From Azophilus sp965214305 (GTDB taxonomy: Bacteria; Pseudomonadota; Gammaproteobacteria; Pseudomonadales; Azotimanducaceae), in assembly GCA_965214305.1 (NCBI GenBank), contig OZ243949.1, positions 1,674,001 to 1,738,000 on the forward strand: a DNA stretch of 64,000 bases, given 5' to 3'. The notes beneath the pieces are model-generated. The model saw only the letters and a program-made list of their open reading frames with translations, searched no databases and was not told where the DNA came from. Of this stretch, positions 25,855-34,331 are shown one piece after another (within the stretch, counting starts at the first letter, position 1; each line of letters starts with the position of its first letter). The position numbers and the translations under genes were made by a program.

Positions 25855-26574
25855 TTGGCGGGAATTGGTAGAGCACGGTTGACGCTCGCTGATACAAAAA
25901 TCGTTGCGCTGCGATCGGTCGGCGTCTGCTACCGGGGTAGGGGTCGGTTCCTGGGCCGCGGCCAGGAGTATTGGGCGCTATCCGACATATCGTTTGATGT
26001 GTACCCGGGCGAAACCATCGGCATTATCGGCAACAATGGCGCGGGCAAAAGCACGCTGCTGAAAACCATCGCGGGCATCATTCAGCCAGACCGGGGAGAA
26101 ATCAAACGCGATAACATCAACTTATCGATGCTGTCGCTACAAGTCGGTTTCGTGCTGCAACTTTCGGGGCGCGAAAACGCCATTCTTAGCAGCATGTTGT
26201 TGGGGTTGGATCGAGCCGCCGCCGAACAGCGGGTGGATGAGATTGAGGCATTCGCCGATCTGGGCGAACATTTCAACAAACCGCTCGCCACCTACTCCGC
26301 CGGCATGCGCGCGCGTCTCGGATTTTCCTGCGCCCTCTATTCCGCCGCCGAGGTGTTGTTGATCGATGAAGTCCTCGGCGTCGGCGACCAGGATTTTCGC
26401 GTCAAATCCAATGCCGCCATTAAGGCGTTGATCAAATCAAACCGGACGGTGCTGCTCGCGGCGCACAATCTCGATACGATTCGTGAATTGTGCAACCGGG
26501 TGGTATGGGTCGAAAACGGCAAAGTACGGGAAGCGGGGGCAACCGAGGAGGTCCTTAAGCATTACACCAAGTGA
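25855..26574 (+). CDS. wzt: ABC-type polysaccharide exporter, ATP-binding subunit (Wzt/KpsT-like)
   Basis: 239 residues. Walker A GNNGAGKST, a Q-loop region, signature YSAGMRARLGFS, Walker B VLLIDEVLGVGD and the H-loop AAHNLDTI. It ends soon after the ATPase core, so it lacks the C-terminal glycan-binding domain of O9a-type Wzt and is of the KpsT type. It drives export of a surface glycan through the permease encoded at 21084. The start is uncertain: TTG at 25855 opens the frame and TTG at 25879 is an alternative. A short 26-codon frame from ATG 25791 overlaps the start and may once have coupled translation. Confidence 0.87.
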   Translation: MAGIGRARLTLADTKIVALRSVGVCYRGRGRFLGRGQEYWALSDISFDVYPGETIGIIGNNGAGKSTLLKTIAGIIQPDRGEIKRDNINLSMLSLQVGFVLQLSGRENAILSSMLLGLDRAAAEQRVDEIEAFADLGEHFNKPLATYSAGMRARLGFSCALYSAAEVLLIDEVLGVGDQDFRVKSNAAIKALIKSNRTVLLAAHNLDTIRELCNRVVWVENGKVREAGATEEVLKHYTK

Positions 26575-26640
26575 CCCTCACCATACGCCATGCGGACAGA
26601 ATGCGTTTCCCACCGAGCCGCAGTGGCCAGCGACTGTTCC

Positions 26641-26778
26641 AGGCCGCCTATCTCGCCAACCTCCAGCTGCGGACACCGCTACAATCGCCCCCTAGGAGCC
26701 TCTGCCTTCGGAAGTCGCGATCGTCGCCCAACGCGGGCGCGGGCTCTGCGGCGATGGAAATTGAAACTGAGCCAGCAC
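26641..26778. repeat. composite repeat: family C, A and B fragments joined
   Basis: Bases 26648-26670 (TATCTCGCCAACCTCCAGCT) are a family C end, 26694-26713 (AGGAGCCTCTGCCTTCGGAA) a family A left end, and 26720-26776 (CGCCCAACGCGGGCGCGG, then TTGAAACTGAGCCA) the right part of family B. The three families are stacked directly after each other, which suggests repeated insertion at one site. The block fills the space between wzt and the convergent gspD. Confidence 0.65.
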
Positions 26779-26779
26779 C

Positions 26780-28852
26780 CTACTCCTGCATATACTCCTC
26801 ATGCAGTTCCAACTCTTCTTTAATCCGCTCTGTCAACTCCCGCCCCTCCTCGAAATCGGCAATCACATAGGGAATCACCATAATCAGCAATTCCGTGCGG
26901 TCTTCGTTGAAGGTGTCCGAGCGGAACAGACGCCCGAGCATCGGCAACCGCCCAACACCGGGAATGCCGGCCTGGCCCGCGCTTTGGTTGTTGGAGATCA
27001 AGCCACCCATCACCAGCGAACCACCGTCGCGCAGCGTTAGGCTGGTGCTGATGCGGCGGTTGAGGATGGTCGGGGTGCCATCAAGGCTGGTGGCGGCGGT
27101 TGGGCGGGCTTCGCTCAGTTCTTGGGAAATGCTGAGGTCAACAAGCCCGTTGGCCTGCACAATGGGTTCGATTTCGAGAATCACACCGGTTTTGCGGTAG
27201 GACACCTGTTGTAGGACGTTGGTTGAACCTTCGAGTTGCGTATCCGAATCGGAATTCTGCACCACCACCGGAATTTCATTCCCCGCCTCCAGGGTGGCGG
27301 TCTCGCCGCTTTTCACCAACAACCTCGGGCGCGAGCGAATCATGACGCGGCTATCGTCAAAAAAGGCGTTGAGCATGGCCCGCGTTTGGCCGGCACTGTC
27401 CAGGGTGAGCGATAGCGCCTTATTTTGCAGACCCAGCGTATTCAGGGTGCCGCCGGTAATGCTGCGACCATTGCCCAAGGTGCCCCGCAGCATAAATTCA
27501 ACGCCCGAGCGGTCTTCATCGGTGAGCGTAACCTCGGCAATCAATACCTCGATCAACACCGATGGCACCGGCCTATCGAGTTCTTCGATTACAGAGAGCA
27601 AGTCGCCCCACTCCTTGCCGGAGCCGCGGAAAAGCAGCATGTTGCGGTTCTTATCCACAACGATACGACCAGTACGCCCGCCCCCGCCACTGCGCGATGC
27701 CCTTTCCTCCGACGAGTCGCCGGCAACGGAACCGGCGTCCAAATCGGCGCCGCCGCCCGTGGAAATACCGAGAATACCGTTCAATGTTTCCGTCATCTCC
27801 TCGGCCTGGGTGTGCAACACCTGGTAGGTGAATACCGCGTCCTCAATGGTTTGTTGCTGTTCGGCATCCAGTGTGCGGGCCCAATCCTCGACATGGCCCA
27901 GAACCTGGGCATCCGCGGAGAACACCACCAGTTTGTTCACACTTTCCAGCGGTATCAGCATGGTGCTGGTGAATCCGTTACTGCCGCTCACCTTGAAACC
28001 TTCGGCCGCCATGAGTGTGGTGATGTCTTTTGCCATGGTTGCCGCTTCCAAAAACTGCGGCTCGATGATGACGCCGTTGCGGCCGCGCAACGCCGGTTGA
28101 TCAAGCACCTCAATCATCTCAATCGCCTGGCTGATGGTGGCAAGGTCGCCCTTGAGCAATAGTGAGTTGCGCTCCGGATCCTCGGTGATGCCCAAATCGC
28201 CGCCGGTGAATATCTGCTTGAGCCAGCGGGAAATCTGCACGGTGCGCAGCACCCTAAGCGTGACGAACTGGAAGATGGTGCGGTGCGTGGGCGGCACTTC
28301 CGGCAGGGCGCGGCCGCTGATGAGCAGGGGGATGTCGTCGCTGCCGATCTCTTCGGTGGCATCAAAGGTGAGCACGCCCTCCCGCTCGCCGATGGAAATG
28401 CCGTAATCCTGCAACACCCGCCGGGCGGTGGAAAACAGTTGGCTGGGCGGCACGGGTTCGGTGAGCCGCAAGGTAACGAGGTCTGTTTTCTCGTTCAAGG
28501 TTGGCGCAACGGAGAAGGACATGCCCAATAGCTCGCCGAACACCTCGTTGACGAAGGCGATGAGCGGCACATCGTGGAAGCTGACTTGCACCGGGTCGCC
28601 ATCCAAGTTTTGGCCCAAACGGTCGGCAATGCCCTCGGCTACGGTTTTTTGAATGACGACGCCGGGTGTTGGGGAAAGGCGCGGACCCTCGGGTTCCTTG
28701 GCCGAATCCCGGGCGCTTTCCCTCTCGGCCGCGGCCACGGGCGCCGTCGGTTTCGGTGGGCGGATGGGCTCGGGGAAAGGGTCCACCCGCAATGTGGCGC
28801 ACGAGCTCAACAGCGCAAATACGGCAAGCACCGTGCAGATGCGAACAATCAT
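26780..28852 (-). CDS. gspD: type II secretion secretin GspD
   Basis: 690 residues. Lipobox LLSSC with Cys18, then a Pro/Glu-rich linker, N0 domain (VQVSFHDVPLIAFVNEVFGE), N1-N3 domains with repeated KH-like folds (FVTLRVLRTVQISRWLKQIF; NSLLLKGDLATI) and a glycine-rich N3 loop (STGGGADLDAGSVAGD). The secretin core holds VPSVLIEVLIAEVTLTDED, ESG-type VKSGETATLEAGNEIPV and LTLRDGGSLVMGGLIS, GIPGVGRLPMLGRLF. It forms the outer-membrane channel. As a lipidated secretin it may not need a separate pilotin. It is the last gene of the gspH-to-gspD run. Confidence 0.93.
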   Translation of the reverse strand: MIVRICTVLAVFALLSSCATLRVDPFPEPIRPPKPTAPVAAAERESARDSAKEPEGPRLSPTPGVVIQKTVAEGIADRLGQNLDGDPVQVSFHDVPLIAFVNEVFGELLGMSFSVAPTLNEKTDLVTLRLTEPVPPSQLFSTARRVLQDYGISIGEREGVLTFDATEEIGSDDIPLLISGRALPEVPPTHRTIFQFVTLRVLRTVQISRWLKQIFTGGDLGITEDPERNSLLLKGDLATISQAIEMIEVLDQPALRGRNGVIIEPQFLEAATMAKDITTLMAAEGFKVSGSNGFTSTMLIPLESVNKLVVFSADAQVLGHVEDWARTLDAEQQQTIEDAVFTYQVLHTQAEEMTETLNGILGISTGGGADLDAGSVAGDSSEERASRSGGGGRTGRIVVDKNRNMLLFRGSGKEWGDLLSVIEELDRPVPSVLIEVLIAEVTLTDEDRSGVEFMLRGTLGNGRSITGGTLNTLGLQNKALSLTLDSAGQTRAMLNAFFDDSRVMIRSRPRLLVKSGETATLEAGNEIPVVVQNSDSDTQLEGSTNVLQQVSYRKTGVILEIEPIVQANGLVDLSISQELSEARPTAATSLDGTPTILNRRISTSLTLRDGGSLVMGGLISNNQSAGQAGIPGVGRLPMLGRLFRSDTFNEDRTELLIMVIPYVIADFEEGRELTERIKEELELHEEYMQE

Positions 28853-28935
28853 CCCCTCTTATCCTCTGTGAACTCTGTGCAAACCAGCGGCCCAAGGTTG
28901 GCTACCAGGTTGTGAATGCGGACCATCATCGCCAC

Positions 28936-29481
28936 CTACTCTGTACGAACCCTGGGAAACAGCGGCAACCGCTCTTGTTGGCCGTCATCTGCTTCCAATG
29001 TTAGGGAGTTCCCGGTCACGGCGACCAAGGTGCGCCCGTCCGGCAGTGTATCACCCCCGGCCAGGCGGGAAATTTTACCATCGGGCAACACGAGCAACAC
29101 GGCATATGCGCCGGGCTCCACCATCAAACCGACGAAACCGAGCTCGGCGAGTTCCCGCGTCATCTCGATTTCCTGGGCGGCGCGGGCAGCGGCGGCCGCT
29201 TCGTCGAGGATGTCCTGCAAAACCACGCCCCAACGCTCGCTGGCCAGAAAAGCGCTTAGATCCTCCGCCGGCGCAACTTCCACCGGGGCATCATCCAATA
29301 CCAGGCCGGGGCCACCGCCGGCACTCGAATCCGGCAATCCAACGGGAATGGCCAAGGCGGCGAGCAAAATCACGACCAGTACACCGAGGCCGACGGCAAG
29401 CAATACGGGATGGCGCGCGGCCATCCCACGCAGCGCCCTCAAGCCGTCGGACATGCTTTTGCTCTCGGTCGGATTAGCCAT
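28936..29481 (-). CDS. T2SS inner-membrane protein, GspC/GspN-like
   Basis: About 181 residues: a short cytoplasmic N-terminus, one membrane helix (HPVLLAVGLGVLVVILLAAL), a helical linker and a C-terminal small beta domain (ISRLAGGDTLPDGRTLVAV, TLEADDGQQERLPLFP) of the type found in GspC HR regions and PilP. Position between gspM and gspD corresponds to XpsN of the Xanthomonas system, which links the inner-membrane platform to the secretin. Sequence similarity alone is weak, so the name rests on position and topology. The frame opens at 29496; I prefer the ATG at 29481. Confidence 0.65.
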   Translation of the reverse strand: MANPTESKSMSDGLRALRGMAARHPVLLAVGLGVLVVILLAALAIPVGLPDSSAGGGPGLVLDDAPVEVAPAEDLSAFLASERWGVVLQDILDEAAAAARAAQEIEMTRELAELGFVGLMVEPGAYAVLLVLPDGKISRLAGGDTLPDGRTLVAVTGNSLTLEADDGQQERLPLFPRVRTE

Positions 29482-29510
29482 CTTGTAGGCCGGCAATAGA
29501 TGGCATCGGG

Positions 29511-30098
29511 CTACTCCAACTCCGGCTCGGCCTTCAGGCCGATAAAGTAGGCCGAAACGATGGATACCAACCGCGCCCTGCCCTGCGTCATATCGAGCCG
29601 GTCAATCACCAATTTCCGCGGATGGGTGGCCAGTGCATGCAGCACTTGCAGTTGGGCACCGGATTCGTGGCTGGCGCTGAACTGCGCCTGCACCCGCCAA
29701 ACCCCGGAGACTTCCGGCACCGGCTGCACCAGCCCCGGTTGAATGCGCACATCGCGCAGGTTGAGCCCGCCCGCAATACCGGCAAGAGCGGCCTGCAATT
29801 GCGCTTGGGCGAGGCCCTGTGTATCGGCTTGCCAAAACGTGCCCTCAAGCGCCTGATTCGCGGCCCGCTCGGCTTCCAGCAATTGTGGCCAGTCTTCCCG
29901 CTGCAACAGCATCTCGGCACGGGCCAGACGCCCGGCTTCCCCGGTATAAGCCTCATAGGCCCGCGCGGCCCGATCGGACTGCACCAAGGCCCAGTAAAAC
30001 AACAAAACGGCCAAGATCACCCAAACGCCGAGCCGCAATCGGGCATTGACGGTAAATTCCGCACGGAAATCCTGCAACAGACGCAACAAAACGTTCAT
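29511..30098 (-). CDS. gspM: type II secretion protein GspM
   Basis: 195 residues: one N-terminal membrane helix (LGVWVILAVLLFYWALVQ), a helical linker and a periplasmic ferredoxin-like domain (WRVQAQFSASHESGAQLQVL, HALATHPRKLVIDRLDM). This is the GspM/PilO plan. It binds GspL in the inner-membrane platform. Its ATG overlaps the gspL stop by 4 bp. The C-terminal VSAYFIGLK matches GspM relatives. Confidence 0.8.
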   Translation of the reverse strand: MNVLLRLLQDFRAEFTVNARLRLGVWVILAVLLFYWALVQSDRAARAYEAYTGEAGRLARAEMLLQREDWPQLLEAERAANQALEGTFWQADTQGLAQAQLQAALAGIAGGLNLRDVRIQPGLVQPVPEVSGVWRVQAQFSASHESGAQLQVLHALATHPRKLVIDRLDMTQGRARLVSIVSAYFIGLKAEPELE

Positions 30099-31159
30099 TG
30101 CCCTGTCCTCAAGGTGATTTCAACCCGGTCGTTGCGGCGCGATTGGCCCACTTGCACCTGGTCAAACAGCGGTACCGCCTCCAAAGCGCGCACATAGGCG
30201 ATGGGGTCAAGATTCGGGTCTTCGACGGTGAGGCGCAATTCGCCCTGCTGATAGCGCCATTGGTGGAAACGGGTGGTTTCTCCCGGCACCGCCTGTTCCG
30301 CAAGCCCAATAATCCGCGCCTGGGAGGGCTGGTTCAAAATGGCGGCCAAGGCCACATTGCGGGCGCGCAAACGCACCAATTCGTTGCGGGCATCGAGCGT
30401 GGGGGCCAATGCCTCCTCCATCCGCACCCATTTTTCCGCGGCATCGTCGGTTAGGAAGTGCATCTTGCCGATACGCACTTCCTGCCAAGCCAGCACCAGC
30501 AACAAGAGGCCCAGTACCGCCGCCACCGAGGCGCGCTCGTTGGTGAGCAGCCACTCCCGAACCGGCACCGCGCCAGCCCAGGGCTCCGGTGCAACCGGAT
30601 CAGCCGGCGTCTCGGCGCTTAGGGCGGCATCGACCCCGCAACGCCGGTTAAACCAGTCGAGGCGTGCGTCGTCGGGCCGATTCGGCAACCAAAAGGCATC
30701 CCTGAGCACATCGCCTTGCCAGTGTTGCAGTTCATACCCTTCCTGGCAGGCTTGCAGATGCACACCGTCGGGCTTGCGGGGGAAAAAGAGGGTTTCCGGA
30801 CGAATACGCACCCGCGCCGCCGACTGCGGGCCGGGGTTGTCGAACAAGGCTTCCGGGCGCACCGAAACAACGTCGCTATCCCAATACCAGACCATGGCCG
30901 CGGCATCCGACCAGACGGCGTGATAGCCGGTGTTCTCGAACGGGCTCCATGTCGGCACCTGCAAAGCCAAGGCGGCGGGACGGCGGCCACCGGGCACATT
31001 GGTGAAATCCGCGCACCGATACATGCACAGGCCACGCCCGACAATCCAGTGCCGGTGCGGCGACCGTGCGGGCAAACGAGACACCCCGGCCCGAGTTTGT
31101 ATGGCATTCGGTTTATCGGAGAAGCGGTGTCGCAGCTTTTTGGGGAAGTTCAGTTGCAC
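30095..31159 (-). CDS. gspL: type II secretion protein GspL
   Basis: About 354 residues. A cytoplasmic actin-like part (YHAVWSDAAAMVWYWDSD, PRKPDGVHLQACQEGYELQ), a membrane helix (ASVAAVLGLLLLVLAWQEV) and a periplasmic ferredoxin-like domain (GELRLTVEDPNLDPIAYVRA). The cytoplasmic part is short compared with classical GspL, which normally contacts the ATPase GspE. The open frame reaches 31282 but that overlaps gspK by 170 bp; GTG at 31159 (VQLNFPKKLRHRFSDKP) is the more reasonable start, and TTG at 31165 is possible. Confidence 0.78.
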   Translation of the reverse strand: MQLNFPKKLRHRFSDKPNAIQTRAGVSRLPARSPHRHWIVGRGLCMYRCADFTNVPGGRRPAALALQVPTWSPFENTGYHAVWSDAAAMVWYWDSDVVSVRPEALFDNPGPQSAARVRIRPETLFFPRKPDGVHLQACQEGYELQHWQGDVLRDAFWLPNRPDDARLDWFNRRCGVDAALSAETPADPVAPEPWAGAVPVREWLLTNERASVAAVLGLLLLVLAWQEVRIGKMHFLTDDAAEKWVRMEEALAPTLDARNELVRLRARNVALAAILNQPSQARIIGLAEQAVPGETTRFHQWRYQQGELRLTVEDPNLDPIAYVRALEAVPLFDQVQVGQSRRNDRVEITLRTGQ

Positions 31160-32306
31160 GTTCAAGCACCAATTCCGAATAACGGTATTCCGTGCGCCAT
31201 GGCGAGGCCCCGCCCGGGGTGAGGCTAAAACCCGCCACGGACTGCCGGGCACCATCCACCGGCCAAATGGCGATTCTGACATAGGGCGAGGGCAACATCA
31301 TGATGTCCTCCTCGTTGATGCCGGGATACCTGCCCGTCAACATGGCAATTTGGCCGGGGCGGGTGAGCGGCCTTTCGTTGCGGGCTTCAAGCACGGCCCG
31401 CACGGCGTCCGCATCCAAATCGAGCAGCGCCGCCAACACCTTGGGTTGCATGGTATTGAAGTTGTAGGTGCCCCAGCCGCGCACCGAGAGCAACGGGCTC
31501 AGGGTACGCCACTGCTGTTCGGACAACAGGCGCCCCACGCCCAGCACATTCTTCAATTCCATCGGCCCCGCCAAAAACCAATTCGGCGGCGGGGGCAGCC
31601 CCTGTTGACGGTAATCAAACCGCTCGGCGCCATTGAGTGAAAGCCGTTCATTCAAATCGATGTAATCGCGCAGGCGCGGTACGATGCGCTCGATATCCCC
31701 GGAGGAAACGCCCACCCGTGCCAAGACGGCCCCGAATACCGGCGAACTCGGAACGTTCACGGGCACCAGGCCCCGTTCGTCCTGAAGGGCGAATCGCATG
31801 CGGCCAAGCCCGGCGTAAACCTCCCCGGCCAAAGTCAGTTCCCCATCGCCCGGCGGCAAATCGGGGTCCTCAAAGGATTGCAGGAATTGCTGTTTTTCCT
31901 CAAGCACCAGCCCCCGATGACTCATACGGCCGGTGGACAGCAAATATAGAAGAGTGGCTTCGGTGCCGTGCCGGTGCAGTTCATCCTGAATGGACTGGCG
32001 ATACAGGCCTGTGCGCTCGACTTCCTTTGACACCATGCCATCGATGTAGGTTGCGAGCACCGCCAGACCCGCGAGCACCCAGAGTGTGGCAATCAGCACG
32101 AAGCCGCACGAGCACGAGTAAGCCGCATTGCGAGGATAACCCAAATGGGGCAGGGGCAGCCCCCGTATCTCGCCTACTTCCTGCTGCGGACGTTGATGGG
32201 TTCGCAGAGCCCGTCGCCGGGGAGCACGAGGGGTAACCTCTCGCTTGCAAAAAAGTTGCCGGGATATGCCGGCCGGGGAGTTTGGATTGGGCAGCACCGA
32301 AGTCAT
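31113..32306 (-). CDS. gspK: minor pseudopilin GspK with repeat-encoded leader
   Basis: 397 residues. GspK caps the pseudopilus tip with GspI and GspJ. The prepilin signal is SCSCG/FVLIATLWVLAG with predicted cleavage after Gly68; absence of Glu+5 is normal for GspK. Its large globular domain has DERGLVPVNVPSSP, LRDYIDLNE and KNVLGVGRLLSEQQW. The ATG at 32306 overlaps the gspJ stop (ATGA), which fixes the start. The 68-residue leader is very long: bases 32148-32262 in it are a family C repeat coding for a stretch such as TPRAPRRRALRTHQRPQQEV. Whether prepilin peptidase still processes such a leader is unknown. Confidence 0.88.
   Translation of the reverse strand: MTSVLPNPNSPAGISRQLFCKREVTPRAPRRRALRTHQRPQQEVGEIRGLPLPHLGYPRNAAYSCSCGFVLIATLWVLAGLAVLATYIDGMVSKEVERTGLYRQSIQDELHRHGTEATLLYLLSTGRMSHRGLVLEEKQQFLQSFEDPDLPPGDGELTLAGEVYAGLGRMRFALQDERGLVPVNVPSSPVFGAVLARVGVSSGDIERIVPRLRDYIDLNERLSLNGAERFDYRQQGLPPPPNWFLAGPMELKNVLGVGRLLSEQQWRTLSPLLSVRGWGTYNFNTMQPKVLAALLDLDADAVRAVLEARNERPLTRPGQIAMLTGRYPGINEEDIMMLPSPYVRIAIWPVDGARQSVAGFSLTPGGASPWRTEYRYSELVLERATELPQKAATPLLR
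32148..32262. repeat. family C repeat inside the gspK leader
   Basis: Plus-strand blocks GTATCTCGCCTACTTCCTGC, TGCGGACG, AGAGCCCGTCGCCGGGGAGC and CACGAGGGGTAACCTCTCGC follow the order of the copy in glcF (on its minus strand). On the minus strand it reads in frame with gspK, between the start codon and the prepilin cleavage site. Confidence 0.65.
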
Positions 32307-33091
32307 CGCAAGTCTTCTTCGGTTAGCACCGGTGCCGGGGAGGGGTCGATACGGGCAACCCAAAGTGTGCCCTGCTCGGGTGTCACCAAGCGAATCGCCC
32401 GGGGTAGCCAGTCGGTTGGAGCATCATCCACGGGCCAACGACGGCGCCATTGGCCATTGGTGTCGGCGTATTGAAACCCGATATTCGCAGCGTCAGTAGT
32501 CAGCACGGGCCATTCCACACCATTCCTGTGCGGCCCCGGCTCCTCCCGATAATAGACGGTTTGGGAACCGCCCCGCTCGTCAATGAACCATTGAGCGTCC
32601 GCCGGCATACCCGGCTCCGCCAGCAGCGGTTGCAAGGTAACACCCGAAAAGGAATCCTCGTTGCCGCGAAAGCGCCGCGTTTCCCGGCCATAGGGAACCA
32701 AGGCTTGCACTGTTGTGATGAACCAATGTTGTTGTAGGCCGGCCATCGCGCCCTCGCGGTGCAGGCGCTGTACGGTTTCGTAGCGGGAGGCGAAGAAAGC
32801 GGTGGCTTGGAACAGCAGGGTGGTGACGAGACCCAAAATCACGAAAACAACCAGCATTTCAACAAAGGTTATGCCCGCGGCCCGGCGCTGCAATGCGCCA
32901 GATCGCAATGCACCGCCCGGAGCAGCCGCCTTCGGAAATCGCGGCCGCAAATGCGCCCTCACCCGCCCCGTCGGCCGATCGATTTCTTTGCCTATAGGCG
33001 ATATTCGTCTCAACCGACCGGCCGACGGGACGGCGATAGCGGCTTTTCGCTTGCGCGACCCTCCAGGACGCGGGCACCTGGCAACAAACAT
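32303..33091 (-). CDS. gspJ: minor pseudopilin GspJ with repeat-encoded leader
   Basis: 262 residues. Prepilin signal AAG/ITFVEMLVVFVILG with predicted cleavage after Gly73 and Glu at +5, followed by the usual GspJ beta-domain (QTVYYREEPGPHRNGVEWPV, WVARIDPS). The start ATG at 33091 shares its A with the gspI stop, and no other start fits. Residues about 5-58 of the leader are coded by a complete family A palindromic repeat (32919-33079) in frame. Prepilin leaders are usually 5-25 residues, so a 73-residue leader is exceptional. Confidence 0.88.
   Translation of the reverse strand: MFVARCPRPGGSRKRKAAIAVPSAGRLRRISPIGKEIDRPTGRVRAHLRPRFPKAAAPGGALRSGALQRRAAGITFVEMLVVFVILGLVTTLLFQATAFFASRYETVQRLHREGAMAGLQQHWFITTVQALVPYGRETRRFRGNEDSFSGVTLQPLLAEPGMPADAQWFIDERGGSQTVYYREEPGPHRNGVEWPVLTTDAANIGFQYADTNGQWRRRWPVDDAPTDWLPRAIRLVTPEQGTLWVARIDPSPAPVLTEEDLR
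32919..33079. repeat. family A palindromic repeat, in frame inside gspJ
   Basis: 161 bp, opposite in sense to the copy at 4508-4670. It shares GACCGGCCGACGGGACGGCG and GATAGCGGCTTTTCGCTT. The outer ends are diverged (GGAGCAGCCGCC/GCGGGCACCT) but in register. It contributes about 54 codons to gspJ with no stop. Confidence 0.8.
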
Positions 33092-33516
33092 TAAAATAGG
33101 TCCTCGCCCGGCGACAAACCCCGAACCCGCTCATACCCGACCGAGCGCATCCGCCACACACCCAAGCGTCGCCAACCGTCGGTAATCACAAATTCAATCT
33201 CATAGAGTCCGAAATCGAACCCTCCCATCAGGCCCGCGTTGGTTTGTCCGTGACGGATCGGTTGGATCAGTTGAGCGGTCCAAACAACCCGATAGCCATC
33301 AACGTCGAACTCGCCCTCGGTTTGGTGCCACGGATTGACGGTGGAAAGAATTTCGATGGCGCTGCGCGCTGCGGGCAAGTGTTCGGCGGTTGCCTGCGAA
33401 CGACCCAGAGCGATGAGATTGGTATTGAATAAGCCATAGAGAGCCATGGCACCAGCGGCAAAGATGGCAAGGGCGACCACCGTTTCCAACAGTGAAAACC
33501 CCCTGGCCCGACCCAT
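33091..33516 (-). CDS. gspI: minor pseudopilin GspI
   Basis: 141 residues. Prepilin signal MGRARG/FSLLETVVALAIFAAG with cleavage after Gly6 and Glu at +5. Globular part has AARSAIEILSTVNPWHQTEG and YEIEFVITDGWRRLGVWRM. I chose the ATG at 33516 because it gives a normal short leader; the frame opens at 33597. Unlike gspH, gspJ and gspK it has no repeat in its leader. Confidence 0.88.
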   Translation of the reverse strand: MGRARGFSLLETVVALAIFAAGAMALYGLFNTNLIALGRSQATAEHLPAARSAIEILSTVNPWHQTEGEFDVDGYRVVWTAQLIQPIRHGQTNAGLMGGFDFGLYEIEFVITDGWRRLGVWRMRSVGYERVRGLSPGEDLF

Positions 33517-33601
33517 TTGTGAATGAACGTGGCGAGTTCGGCAAAAGTAGTGAAAACATAAAAAGCCTTGGTAAGCCGCCCGAAATAGCTCGCGCATCGG
33601 C

Positions 33602-34138
33602 TTAGACCCCGCTGTCCACGCGACAGTATGGTGCTTCCAAGGTTACAGCTGCGCTGGGCCCTCCCGGATAGGAGAGCCTGATGGTCGCCCCCAAACAGAC
33701 ACCGTTCGCTCTAACCAAAAGGGGTCTGTCAAGATCAATCGCCCAGCCTTCGGGGACGTTCAGATCATAGGGTTCGTAGCCCGGAACGCGGTTGCCGGAG
33801 CCAGCTTCGCCCGTATTGTTGGCGGTTGCATAAACGGCGTAGGCGCGGCCCCGCAGCATGGCCGCACGGCCAAGACCGGCCAATTCATTGAGTATGCGGC
33901 CACGCTCGGCCTGGCGTGTAAAACCCTCGTACAACCGTTGCAAATTGGGCACCGCCAGCACCAAGACCAGCCCGATAAGCGCCAGTACGACGATCAACTC
34001 AAGCAATGAGAAGCCGTTGACAAGACGGGCATGGGGAACGCTGGAAAGGCTAGGAGCCTCTGCCTGCGGAAGTCGCGAAAGCGAAAATTCGATGCCGCCG
34101 TCCCTTTGGACGGGCGATTGAGGAGAATATCGAGTCAT
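33602..34138 (-). CDS. gspH: minor pseudopilin GspH, start codon inside a repeat
   Basis: 178 residues. Prepilin signal LVNG/FSLLELIVVLALIGLV with predicted cleavage after Gly42 and Glu at +5. C-terminal part has GWAIDLDRPLLVRANGVC and GGPSAAVTLEAPYCRVDSG, with two cysteines that may pair. No ATG, GTG or TTG lies in frame between the family A repeat and the pilin helix, so translation must start inside the repeat, most likely at ATG 34138. The first 30 residues are repeat-coded. gspG, gspE and gspF are not found upstream within the window. Confidence 0.85.
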   Translation of the reverse strand: MTRYSPQSPVQRDGGIEFSLSRLPQAEAPSLSSVPHARLVNGFSLLELIVVLALIGLVLVLAVPNLQRLYEGFTRQAERGRILNELAGLGRAAMLRGRAYAVYATANNTGEAGSGNRVPGYEPYDLNVPEGWAIDLDRPLLVRANGVCLGATIRLSYPGGPSAAVTLEAPYCRVDSGV

Positions 34139-34214
34139 ATTTGACGAAATCGAACGTTCAAAGGGGCGAGCGGAAGCGGATTTGCAGCCGTGAATTCCGA
34201 AGGCAGAGGCTCCT
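34052..34214. repeat. family A palindromic repeat, complete copy covering the gspH start
   Basis: 163 bp, same length and sense as 4508-4670, with ends AGGAGCCTCTGCCTGCGGAA and TTCCGAAGGCAGAGGCTCCT. The middle differs from the 4508 copy in the loop (GTCCCTTTGGACGGGC) with matching changes in the other arm (AACGTTCAAAGGGGCGAG), so base pairing is kept. This suggests the palindrome is under selection. Confidence 0.85.
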
Positions 34215-34331
34215 AGGCCCGTGAATAGAGCGGGTATTCATGCGGAAACTCTATCACAGGTTAGCTTGGCCTCATTTAGAGGTTTTAGCCAAGACTTTTG
34301 AGGGGAACCACGGATAACAACTCGTTCTGCA

